Source: Kitasatospora griseola (GTDB taxonomy: Bacteria; Actinomycetota; Actinomycetes; Streptomycetales; Streptomycetaceae). From it: a stretch of DNA of 39,778 nucleotides. Below are positions 27,451 to 37,200 of this stretch, piece by piece. The first letter of the stretch is position 1, and the number at the start of each line of letters is the position of its first letter. The notes under the pieces were generated by a model that saw only the letters and a list, made by a program, of their open reading frames with translations, was not told the DNA's origin and did not search any database. The stretch is taken from assembly GCF_014648555.1 (NCBI RefSeq), contig NZ_BMRI01000034.1:1-39778 (forward strand), written 5' to 3'. The translations under genes were made by a program, and so were the position numbers.

Positions 27451-27470
27451 CCGCGGAGTTCACCCTGCGC

Positions 27471-27498
27471 GGGTGCCGGCGCACATGCGCCGGCACCC
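27471..27498 (+). terminator. 13-bp hairpin between small gene and helicase genes
   Basis: GGGTGCCGGCGCA (27471-27483), CA, TGCGCCGGCACCC (27486-27498): a perfect inverted repeat. No T-run follows, so it may attenuate or stabilise the upstream mRNA rather than fully terminate. Confidence 0.55.
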
Positions 27499-27557
27499 GG
27501 CCCTTCATCTCCTCGTCCCTTCCCACGGCCGGGACTCCCTCCCGAGACAGGTGCTCC

Positions 27558-30500
27558 ATGACCGACCCGCAGTCCGCACTCCCCGTCATCGCCACCGTGC
27601 TCCGCCAGTCCGCCGTCGTCCTGGAGACCTACCGGGTCGACCCGGGGCTGGTGCAGGAACATGCGAACGGCGAGCGCCGCATCACCCAGGGCGGTTACGG
27701 CGAGCGGCAGTTGTTCGAACTGGTGCAGAACGCGGCGGATGAGATCGCCGCCGCACCCGGCGGGAAGCTGCACGTCGTCCTGACGGACAAGTACCTGTAC
27801 TGCGCCAACGAGGGCAACCCGGTCACGCCACAGGGCGCCGAGACGATCCTGCGGATGAGCGTGTCCCGCAAGCGCGGAGGACAGATCGGACGGTTCGGCG
27901 TCGGCGTCAAGTCGGTGCTGTCGGTCAGCGACAGCCCGCAGTTCTTCAGCGCGAGCGGCGACTTCGGCTTCGACCGTGACTGGTCGGCGGCGGAGATCGC
28001 CCAGGCGCTCGGTGTGAGCGGTGAGTTGGACATGGACACCCCGGTGCTGCGGATGGCCCGTCCGCTGGACCGGCAGCAGGAGTGCGCCGACGACTCGGAG
28101 TTGGAGAAGCTGCTGCAGTGGGCCACCACCGTGGTCCGGCTGCCGCTGTTGCCGGGTGCCGCCGATCGGCTCGGGTACGACATCACCGGTCACAAGTTCC
28201 GCGACGGGCGGGAGATCAAGCCGTTCCCGTTCCACTTCCAGTTGTTCTCCTCGCACGTCGGGGAGGTGCTCCTGCTCGACCAGCGCAAGATGCCGCCGGT
28301 TCGGAGGGACATCACCGTCGAGAACAAGGGCATCGGCCGGACACTCAAGGAGATCACCCGCGGCGCGAAGTCGACGACGGAGTCCTGGAAGGTCTTCTCC
28401 GTCGCCCACTCCCCCACCGCCGAGGTCCGCGACACTGCCGGCGAACTGCACGACCGCCCGATGATCGACGTCTCCTGGGCCGTTCCCGAGTACGACGTCC
28501 GCAACGGGCTGTACACCGTTCCCGTCGGCAAGGGTGAGTTCTGGGCGTTCTTCCCCACCAAGTACGAGGTGTCGCTGACCGGCATCCTCAATGCACCGTG
28601 GAAGACGAACGAGGACCGGCAGCATCTTCTGGACGGCAGCCCGTTCAACCTCGAACTGCTCCAGGTGGCAGCCCGGTTGGTGGTCGACAGCCTGCCGGCG
28701 CTGGTGCCCGCCGAGGACCCCGCCGCGTACCTCCCGCTGCTGCCCGGTCGCGCCAAGGAGAAGGTGAACTGGGCGGACGAGTACTTCCTCCGACAGGTCT
28801 GGTCGATGGCCGCGCAGCGCCCGTCCCTGCCCGACCAGAACGGCGTGCTCCAGATCCCCCGGGACCTGTTCATCACCCCGGCCAACCTGGCCAAGGAATG
28901 GCTGCAGATCTGGTCCGAGTACCCCGGGCGCCCCGTCGACTGGGTGCACCCGTCGGTCGACTTCGCCGACAGCAAGACTCGGCGCGGCAAGATGAACCAC
29001 ATTCTGGAGCCCACCGACGGCAAGCCGGAGAGCGTCCGGAGCTGGCTGGAGGCGCTGGTCGCGGACGGCACCCCCGAAGCGTCCTGCCACGCCATCAAGA
29101 TCCTCTCGGCGATGGTGACGCAGGAACAGGCCCGCCAACTGCCGCGCGACTTCGTGTTCACCCCGGACATCCGCCAGGCAAGGATCGTGCTGACCGAGGA
29201 GCACGGCATGGTCGCGCCGGTCGCCGGTGAGATCTTCCACCGGACCTCGGACGACTCGCTGCGCGACGACATGGTCTACGTCGACCCGCGGATCTCCGAA
29301 CAACCGGAGATGGCCCGGCATCTGCACGCCATCGGCATCCGGGTGGCGGACGCCCAGGGACGTTTCGAGGGTGTGCTCGACCAGGGCTTCGGCCAGTACG
29401 ACAGCCAGGCCTGGACGAACTTCTGGGTCCTGCTGCGCAGCGCCGGCGGCAACGCGCAGGTGGAGCGGATCCGGGCCAAGGTGCCGAAGCCGCTGGAAAC
29501 CCTGCACGTGCGCACCGTGGACGGCCGGTTCCGACGCATGCGCGACTGCCTCCTGCCCGGCCCGGTGGTACCCGGCGACGGCAGCAGGGACCGTTCGATC
29601 GCCGTCGACATGGCGTTCCACGACGGTGACCGGGCAGTGTTCCGCGAGCTCGGTCTGTCCGACCGGCCGACCCCCAATCACCGCCCCGAGCTGGAGCCGT
29701 GGTTCGAGGAGTACCGGGAACTGGTGCACAACGGCTACCTGCGTACGCTGCCGGCCAACGCGCCCCGGCCCAGTCTGAGCCGTCTGACCGTCGAGGGCGC
29801 TGCCACCGCGGGCCCGCTGCATCTGCTGCGTGAGCTGTCCGAGGAGGGCCGGGCGGGTTTCGTCGCCGCGCTCCCCGAACTGGGTGTGGTCCAGCAGTGG
29901 ACCGGGCAGTACGGCGCACAGACCGCCACCCGCAAGCCCGTCGTCTCCCCGTTCCGCTGGATGATCAACAAGTACGGCCTGGTGAACACCTCGCTCGGCC
30001 TCACCCGGATGTCCGAGGCGGTCGGCCCGCAGCTGAAGGACTACGCCACGGTGCTCGCGGTGGCCTCGATCGGCCCGGACCTCGCCCGGCGGCTCGGCAT
30101 GCCCGTCACCGCCGACGAGGTGCCGGCGGACCGTTGGAGCAAGCTGCTGGACCGGGTGCTGAAGAGCGAGGACGACGCCTTCGTCGGTCGGGCCTACGCG
30201 CAACTGTTCCGGGTCGCCTTCGAGTTCCCCGACGGTGTACTGACGCGGTGTCGAGTGGGTGCCGGCTGGGAGGAGCGGCCGGACGGCGAGATCGCGGTGG
30301 CCACCAACCAGGCCGAGTACGACGAGCTGGTGCGCGAGCAGTTGCCGGCGTTGCTGGTCGCCGACCGTTCCGACGCCGCGACGGCCAAGGCCATGATCGA
30401 GGAATGGGGGATGTCGAAGGTCTCCGACGTCATCACCAAGGAGCTCGCTCCGGTCAAGGTCGGCGCGCCGGTTCCGCTGTTCGACGTGTACACCACGGTC

Positions 30501-32342
30501 CGGGCCCGGCTGGGCAACATCGGGAGCAACCTGAAGATCCAGCGTTGCTCGGCTCTGGACCGGATCATCCGCACCGCCACGGCCAGCACGCCCACCCCGA
30601 TCAGGTTCGCCAAGAAGGGGAACACCCTGTACGTACTGGACTCGCTCGACCGGCTGCAGGTGCTGCGCGCGGCCGACGAGGAGTTCAAGTGGGGTTTCGG
30701 CGCAGCCGGCTGCAAGCAGGCGTTGGAGCTGCAGGACCGTCAGGAGCAGAACCAGCAGTTGCAGGAGCGACTGCGTGCGGTCCGCGAGAGCGAGAGCGTC
30801 ATCGACAAGATCGCGCTGCTGATCGGACGTGAGGCGCTGCAGCGCGGGCTGCCGCCGGGGCTGTTGGACAGCGAGTTGGAGGAGAACGGCGGGGAGGAGC
30901 CGAGCGAGCGGCGGATTGCCGAGATGGCGTTCAACTCGCACGGCGAGTCGATCCTCCGAATGCACGAGCGGGACCTGTCGCTGGAGTTCCCGACCCGTGC
31001 GCCGAGCTCGTTCAACGGCAGTGAGAAGGCCCGTCGGTTCGTCGCGGACCTGAACTTCCCGGATTCCTTCGCGGGTGCCCGGGTGCCCTCCCTGGAGGCC
31101 AGGTTCGAGGTGGACGGGCCGAGCGAGTTCCCCGCCCTGCACCCGTACCAGGAGCAGCTCGCCAAGGCTCTGCTCGGACTGCTGGAGAGCCCGGTGCCGC
31201 GGCGCGGCATGCTCGGCATGCCGACCGGTGGCGGCAAGACCCGGGTCACCGCCGAGGGCGTGATCCGGTGGATCCGTGAACGGCAGGAACTTCCGGGCCC
31301 GGTGCTGTGGATCGCGCAGACCGAGGAGCTGTGCGAACAGGCCGTGCAGAGCTGGCAGTTCGTCTGGTCGAAGGTCGGCCCGGAGATGCCGCTGGTGATC
31401 AGCCGACTGTGGTCGAGCAACGAGGCGACTCCGGTCGACGGCCGCCCGCACCTGGTGGTCGCCACCGACGCGAAGCTGTCCCGCTGTCTGGACACCGGCG
31501 ACTACGCGTGGCTGAGGGAAAGCACCTCGCTGGTCGTGGTCGACGAGGCCCACACCGCGATGTCCCCGCGTTTCACCGAGCTGTTCGCCCAGCTGGACCT
31601 GACGCACCATCGGACCGGCAGGCACCTGATCGGGCTCACCGCGACGCCGTACCGCAACAACGAAGAACTGACCAGGTTGCTGGTGCAGCGCTTCGGCGAG
31701 CGACTCGACACGGAGGTGTTCCAGGGTGACTTGGAGCACGCCATCAAGCAGCTGCAGGGGCTCGGGGTGCTGGCACAGGTCAGGCACCGGGAGCTGGCGG
31801 GCGGTCGGATCTCTCTGAACGCCGACGAGCTCAAGCAGTCCGAGAAGTTCGCCACCCTGCCCAAGGGCGCCGAGCAGCGGCTCGCCGACGACCACGAACG
31901 CAACCAGCGGATCGTGGACGAGATTGTCGCCCTGCCCTCGGACTGGCCGGTGCTGGTCTTCGCGACCTCGGTGGCGCACGCCAAGTTCCTTGCCGCCAAG
32001 CTCGGCGACCGCGGCGTCACCGCTGCCGCGATCGACGCGAACACCCCGACCGCGGAGCGCCGGCAGCGGATCGACGCTTTCCGCAAGGGGAAGATCCAGG
32101 TGATCACCAACTACGGTGTGCTCACCCAGGGATTCGACGCCCCGGCGACCCGGGCGGTGGTGGTGGCCCGGCCGACCTACAGCGCGCACATCTACCAGCA
32201 GATGATCGGTCGCGGCCTGCGCGGCCCCCGTAACGGCGGCAAGGAGACCTGCCTGATCCTCAACGTGCGGGACAACGTGACCAACTACGGCGAGAAGCTC
32301 GCCTTCACCGACTTCGAGTACCTGTGGAGCGAGGCGAAGTGA
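27558..32342 (+). CDS. Sacsin-like GHKL ATPase fused to SF2 helicase
   Basis: This 1594-residue protein has an N-terminal Hsp90/sacsin-type ATPase: N box RQLFELVQNAADEI (about 50-63), G1-like YCANEGNPVTP (about 81-91) and G2 box GRFGVGVKSVL (about 111-121). About 900 residues of unassigned middle follow, including a Gln/Glu/Arg-rich probable coiled coil near 1055-1090 (QDRQEQNQQLQERLRAV). The C-terminus is a DEAD/DEAH SF2 helicase: MPTGGGKTR (about 1220), LVVVDEAHTAM (about 1327), GLTATPYR (about 1358), TNYGVLTQGFDAPATR (about 1515) and QMIGRGLRGPR (about 1547). It likely couples a clamp-type ATPase to DNA translocation. The ATG at 27558 follows GACAGGTG weakly. Its stop overlaps the uvrD-like GTG by 4 nt. 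It is not DrmD (SNF2-type) or DrmE as I know them. Confidence 0.88.
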   Translation: MTDPQSALPVIATVLRQSAVVLETYRVDPGLVQEHANGERRITQGGYGERQLFELVQNAADEIAAAPGGKLHVVLTDKYLYCANEGNPVTPQGAETILRMSVSRKRGGQIGRFGVGVKSVLSVSDSPQFFSASGDFGFDRDWSAAEIAQALGVSGELDMDTPVLRMARPLDRQQECADDSELEKLLQWATTVVRLPLLPGAADRLGYDITGHKFRDGREIKPFPFHFQLFSSHVGEVLLLDQRKMPPVRRDITVENKGIGRTLKEITRGAKSTTESWKVFSVAHSPTAEVRDTAGELHDRPMIDVSWAVPEYDVRNGLYTVPVGKGEFWAFFPTKYEVSLTGILNAPWKTNEDRQHLLDGSPFNLELLQVAARLVVDSLPALVPAEDPAAYLPLLPGRAKEKVNWADEYFLRQVWSMAAQRPSLPDQNGVLQIPRDLFITPANLAKEWLQIWSEYPGRPVDWVHPSVDFADSKTRRGKMNHILEPTDGKPESVRSWLEALVADGTPEASCHAIKILSAMVTQEQARQLPRDFVFTPDIRQARIVLTEEHGMVAPVAGEIFHRTSDDSLRDDMVYVDPRISEQPEMARHLHAIGIRVADAQGRFEGVLDQGFGQYDSQAWTNFWVLLRSAGGNAQVERIRAKVPKPLETLHVRTVDGRFRRMRDCLLPGPVVPGDGSRDRSIAVDMAFHDGDRAVFRELGLSDRPTPNHRPELEPWFEEYRELVHNGYLRTLPANAPRPSLSRLTVEGAATAGPLHLLRELSEEGRAGFVAALPELGVVQQWTGQYGAQTATRKPVVSPFRWMINKYGLVNTSLGLTRMSEAVGPQLKDYATVLAVASIGPDLARRLGMPVTADEVPADRWSKLLDRVLKSEDDAFVGRAYAQLFRVAFEFPDGVLTRCRVGAGWEERPDGEIAVATNQAEYDELVREQLPALLVADRSDAATAKAMIEEWGMSKVSDVITKELAPVKVGAPVPLFDVYTTVRARLGNIGSNLKIQRCSALDRIIRTATASTPTPIRFAKKGNTLYVLDSLDRLQVLRAADEEFKWGFGAAGCKQALELQDRQEQNQQLQERLRAVRESESVIDKIALLIGREALQRGLPPGLLDSELEENGGEEPSERRIAEMAFNSHGESILRMHERDLSLEFPTRAPSSFNGSEKARRFVADLNFPDSFAGARVPSLEARFEVDGPSEFPALHPYQEQLAKALLGLLESPVPRRGMLGMPTGGGKTRVTAEGVIRWIRERQELPGPVLWIAQTEELCEQAVQSWQFVWSKVGPEMPLVISRLWSSNEATPVDGRPHLVVATDAKLSRCLDTGDYAWLRESTSLVVVDEAHTAMSPRFTELFAQLDLTHHRTGRHLIGLTATPYRNNEELTRLLVQRFGERLDTEVFQGDLEHAIKQLQGLGVLAQVRHRELAGGRISLNADELKQSEKFATLPKGAEQRLADDHERNQRIVDEIVALPSDWPVLVFATSVAHAKFLAAKLGDRGVTAAAIDANTPTAERRQRIDAFRKGKIQVITNYGVLTQGFDAPATRAVVVARPTYSAHIYQQMIGRGLRGPRNGGKETCLILNVRDNVTNYGEKLAFTDFEYLWSEAK

Positions 32343-34261
32343 GCGCCATCGTCGACGATCACCCGCTGACCGCGGAGCAACAGGCCGTGGTGGACCAGCC
32401 GTGGGACGCCCGGGTGCTGGTCACCGCCGGCGCAGGCGCCGGCAAGACCTACACGCTGGTGCGGCGGCTCGACGCACTCGTGGAACGGGAGGAGTTGGAG
32501 GCCGGGGAGATCCTCGTGCTCACCTTCTCCCGGGCCGCGGTACGCGAGCTGACCGAGCGGATCGAACGGCGCGCCGGCAGCGCGCAGCGGGTCCGGGCGC
32601 AGACCTTCGACGCCTGGGCCACCGCTCTGCTGATCCGTGCCTATCCGGACACCGACTGGTCGACGGTCGGTTTCGACGGCCGGATCGAGGCGGCCACCGA
32701 GGCGATCGACCACGGCGCGGTCGAGGTCGGGGAGCAGGGGGTGCCCGCCCATGTCGTGATCGACGAGGTGCAGGATCTGGTCGGCGTCCGTCGGGAAATG
32801 GTCGAGGCGTTGCTCGACCGGTTCCAGGAGAACGCCGGCTTCACCGTGGTCGGCGACTCGGCGCAGGCCGTGTACGGGTTCCAGGTCTCCGACCCGGACC
32901 AGCGGGCCGAGGAGACCGACCGGTTCCTGGACTGGGTGCGTGCCAGCTTCGGCGAGGATCTGGTCGAGCTGCACCTGGGCGACAACTTCCGGGCCCGCAC
33001 CGACGTCGCGCGGCTCGCCCTGCCGTACGGAGCCCAACTGCAGCGCCTTCCCCGCGATCCGGCTCGGGCCGCCGATGAGGCGGAACGGATCCACGGAGAC
33101 CTACGGTCGTTGCTTCTGACGACTCCGAACTTCGGCGGCCTCGATCTGGAGTACGTGCAGGACGCGTTGCGCCACTACCCGGGCACCACCGCGGTGTTGT
33201 GCCGGGACAACGGTCAGGCCCTGACCGTCTCCGGTCTGCTCGCCGACGCAGGCGTCCCGCACACCCTTCAGCGTTCGGCGCGGGAGCGTTCGGCTCCGCC
33301 GTGGCTCGCCGAGCTCCTGGGTGCCACTGCCGCCTCCACACTCGGCGAGGAGCGTTTCCGTGAGCTGCTCGCCGACATCGAACTGCCCACCGACAGCTCA
33401 CCCGAGACGCTGTGGCGATCTGTCCGCAAGGTCGCCCGAGGAGCCCGAGGCACCATCGATGTCCCCGCGCTGCACCTGGCGCTGGCCGAACGACGGCTTC
33501 CCGACGAACTCACCAGTGTCCGTTCGGCCTCCCTGGTCGTCTCCACGGTGCACCGTGCCAAGGGCCTGCAGTTCGACCGGGTCCTCGTGGTCGAACCGCG
33601 GGTTCTGAGGGAGCCCCGGCGGGTCGAGAAGAAGAAGCGCGACTACGACCCGGCGGCGGAGGCCCGACTGCTGTACGTGGCGATGACCAGGGCCCGCGAC
33701 GACATGTACATCCTGGACGCTCCCAGTTCCTGGCTGGTCCGCAAGGACCGGCGGCTGGACCGGTGGTACCTCGGTGGTCGGAGCGCCTGGGCACGCAATG
33801 GCATCGAACTGCTCGGCGGTGACGTGTCGCAGACTCTGCCGCCCGGTACCGAGGACCTCCGGGTCGAACCCCGGGCCTTGATGGAGCACCTGCGCACCGT
33901 CGTCTCTCCCGGGGATCCCGCCGAGCTGGTCCTGCTGCACGGCATCCCGGTGGCCGCCGACCAGTCACCGCCGTATGCCGTGGTCATCGAGGGCCGGCCG
34001 ACGGCAGTCGTCTCCGAGCACTTCCGTACCGACCTGTACCGGATGCTGCAGCGCAACGCGCACAGTCCGGTGGACAGATGGCCGCAGGCGATCACCGGGC
34101 TGCGGGTCGACTACGTGGAGAGCGTCGGTGGCAGCGCCACGGTGACGGACCGGGAAGGGCTGGGTCCACAAGGAGTGTGGCTGGCGCCCAGGTTGTGCGG
34201 ACTCGGGCGTTTCCGGTGGGACAACGAACAGACGATCGGCATTGAAGGGGGCACTGCGTGA
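32339..34261 (+). CDS. UvrD/Rep-like SF1 helicase with novel C-terminal extension
   Basis: This 640-residue helicase starts with a GTG overlapping the previous stop (GTGA). Motifs: Q-motif LTAEQQAVVDQ (about 10-20), Walker A TAGAGAGKTYT (about 29-39), motif II VVIDEVQDL (about 139), motif III VVGDSAQAVYGFQ (about 168-180), motif V TVHRAKGLQFDRVLVV (about 402) and motif VI LLYVAMTRARDDMYI (about 443). The core is compact compared with UvrD, with small 1B/2B subdomains. After motif VI there are about 180 extra residues with no helicase motif (DRWYLGGRSAWARNGIELLG, then a beta-rich end) that may bind a partner or DNA. It unwinds DNA in 3'-5' fashion if it follows the family. The stop overlaps the drmA GTG. 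Confidence 0.9.
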   Translation: MSAIVDDHPLTAEQQAVVDQPWDARVLVTAGAGAGKTYTLVRRLDALVEREELEAGEILVLTFSRAAVRELTERIERRAGSAQRVRAQTFDAWATALLIRAYPDTDWSTVGFDGRIEAATEAIDHGAVEVGEQGVPAHVVIDEVQDLVGVRREMVEALLDRFQENAGFTVVGDSAQAVYGFQVSDPDQRAEETDRFLDWVRASFGEDLVELHLGDNFRARTDVARLALPYGAQLQRLPRDPARAADEAERIHGDLRSLLLTTPNFGGLDLEYVQDALRHYPGTTAVLCRDNGQALTVSGLLADAGVPHTLQRSARERSAPPWLAELLGATAASTLGEERFRELLADIELPTDSSPETLWRSVRKVARGARGTIDVPALHLALAERRLPDELTSVRSASLVVSTVHRAKGLQFDRVLVVEPRVLREPRRVEKKKRDYDPAAEARLLYVAMTRARDDMYILDAPSSWLVRKDRRLDRWYLGGRSAWARNGIELLGGDVSQTLPPGTEDLRVEPRALMEHLRTVVSPGDPAELVLLHGIPVAADQSPPYAVVIEGRPTAVVSEHFRTDLYRMLQRNAHSPVDRWPQAITGLRVDYVESVGGSATVTDREGLGPQGVWLAPRLCGLGRFRWDNEQTIGIEGGTA

Positions 34262-37200
34262 GCGAGTCGATCCACCGGGCGCACTACGAGATGTGCGACT
34301 CCCTGCTGACAGCGGTGCGCGACGACCTGCTCGGCCCCGTGGGCGGCACCGACGAGGTGCTCACGGGTGACGCGCCGATCACCATGTACCCGATCGGGGT
34401 GCTGTTCCCGCGCACCCGCTCGCAGGACGGGCACCGCGAACCGTCCGAGCAGGAGAACGAACAGGACGGCCTCGACACGACCCCGATCACCCGGAGGGTG
34501 GTCGAGGAGGAGGCTGCGGACCTCGGGGTCTCCCTGGCCGGCATCCGGATGCCTTCGTCGCTCGGCCTCACGTTCGCCGTGGACCCGAATGTCGCCCCGC
34601 GGCTGAAGTTCTCCGTCCGGGCGGCCGTCTACCGGCCCGAGGACGAGAACGGGAAGCCCGTTGCGGCCAAGCGGACCGAGGCTCGCAGCACGAAGGCGCA
34701 GAAGGAACACTGGCGTCGGGCCGAACTGCGTCCGGACCCGGTCGTTGTGGACGTGACGGTGCCCGGTTTCCCCGACCTGGATCCACTGCACCCCGGTCTC
34801 GAACTCCGGGTCCTGGTGCGTCCGCCCTCGAAGCAGCACGGCACGGTGACCGTGACGGCAACGGTCGTGAACAGTCTGGAGGTCGGTCAGTACGACCTCC
34901 GCGACGCCCACTGCTTCTACCAGCCGGTCCTTGAGGTGACCGCCGAGGACGGGACCGCCGCACCGTTCGTGGAGCGGCGCGCGGCGGTCGGTGCGGCCGA
35001 CTCCGAGCTGGCGTTGAGTCGGATGCTGCACCGGCACGCGCCGACCTTCGCCACCGGGCACGGCTGCGCGGCGTACTGGGAGTGGACTCCCCCGGCCATC
35101 GGTGAGGTGGGCACCGACCGGGCCGTGGTGACGTCGGTCCGGACCGAGTTCGTGCCGTCCCACGAGGTGCTGCTGACGGACTCGAACCCGGAGATCGACA
35201 CCAGCGCACTGACCATGCACGGTCTCGGCACCGCCCCGACCGACGAGATCGTCGCGGCACTGCGTCGGATGCTCGACGGGTACCGGATCTGGATCGACGG
35301 CCAGGAGGAACAGAGCCACGCGCTGGCCGGCACCGAGCACGGCCCGATCGCGGTGAAGCAGGTGCGCCAGTGCCGCCGCGCACTCCGGCGCATGCACGAC
35401 GGCGTGGACCTGTTGGCCGACCCGGACCGGCCGGAGGTGCTTCGCGCGTTCAGACTCGCGAACCTCGCAATGGCCGATCAGCGTGCCCGAACGGCGTGGA
35501 TCAAGGGGGGCAGGTCCGGTCTGCCCGATGCCTCGGCAGGCCGGTGGCGCCCGTTTCAGATCTCCTTCGTGCTGCTCTGTCTGGTGGGCATCGTGGACCC
35601 CGAGCACGAGGACCGCGGAGTGGCCGACCTGCTGTGGTTCCCCACCGGTGGTGGCAAGACCGAGGCCTACCTCGGCCTGATCGCGTTCACCACCTTCCTG
35701 CGGCGGCTGCGCGACGGGGCGACGGGTGGCGGCGTCACCGTCCTCATGCGCTACACCCTGCGGCTGCTGACGCTGCAGCAGTTCGAGCGGGCCACGACGC
35801 TGATCTGTGCCATGGAACGGATTCGTGCCGAAGATCCGGCGTCGCTGGGCGACGAGGAGATTTCGATCGGCATGTGGGTGGGCCGCTCCGCCACTCCGAA
35901 CCGGCTGTCCGTGGCCGCCCAGCGGCTGCGGGAACTGCGCAACAATCCGCTGCGGCCGCTTCAGACGGAGAACCCCGTCCAGTTGCGCGGCTGCCCTTGG
36001 TGCGGCGAGCCCCTGTCCCCGGACGACTACGCGGTGGACGAGGCCACCGTTCGGATGGTGATCAGCTGTCCCGCTGTCGACTGCGCGTTCCAGACGGGCC
36101 TGCCGGTCCACCTGGTCGACGATGCCGTTTACCATGCTCGACCGACCCTGGTGATCGCCACCGTCGACAAGTTCGCCTCGCTGCCGTGGCGGCCCGATTC
36201 GGCCGCCCTGTTCAATCTGACCGCTCCGCCCGGCACCCGCCCCCCCGAGCTGATCGTCCAGGACGAACTCCACCTGATCTCGGGCCCCTTGGGCACCCTG
36301 ACCGGTCTGTACGAGACGGCAGTGGACGCACTCGCCCGACAGCCGAAGGTGGTCGCCTCGACCGCGACCATCCGGCGGGCCGATCAGCAGGGATCCCGGT
36401 TGTTCGCCCGTAGGGTCGACCAGTTCCCGCCGGCCGGGCTCGACTCGCGCGATTCCTGGTTCGCCGTCGAAACCTCTCGGGACCGGAAGGCCGCCCGCCG
36501 CTATGTCGGTCTGCTCACCTCCAGCACCAGTCAGGCGACGCTGCTGATCCGGGTGTACGCGGCATTGCTGCACCGGGCGGCGACCCGTGGCGCGCCGGAC
36601 CACGTGAAGGACGCCTACTGGACGCTCGTCGGCTACTTCAACAGCCTGCGCCTGCTGTCCGCAGCGGAACTCCAGGTCCTGGACGACGTGCAGGAACGGC
36701 TCGACTATCTGGCAGTCCGGGACGGTGTGGAGCCGCGCCGGGTCGACGGGCTCACCGAGCTCAGCAGTCGGGCCAATGCGAGCGACATCTCCCGACGGTT
36801 GAAGGAGGTCGAACGGTCGCTGCCGGAGAAGGACGTCCTCGACGTCCTTCTCGCCACCAACATGATCTCGGTCGGTGTGGACATCGACCGGCTGGGGCTG
36901 ATGGCGGTCATGGGTCAGCCGCAGACGACCGCGGAGTACATTCAGGCCACCAGCCGGGTCGGCCGGCAGCACCCCGGATTCGTGGCGGTCATGCTCAACT
37001 CGGCCCGATCCCGCGACCGTTCGCACTACGAAGACTTCCAACAGTTCCACTCGGCGCTGTACCGGGAGGTGGAGTCCACCAGCGTGACGCCGTTCTCCTC
37101 CCGGGCCAGGGAGCGCGGACTGCACGCGGTGATCGTCGCGCTGGCTCGGCTGACCCTGCCGAAGGCGGGCCCGAACGCCGCCGCCGGCAGGATCGAGGAT

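Noticed and set aside
27363-32189. A 1608-codon open frame on the minus strand
   Set aside because: It is the antisense shadow of the GHKL-SF2 helicase gene, which has all expected motifs on the plus strand. Long antisense frames are normal in high-GC genomes.
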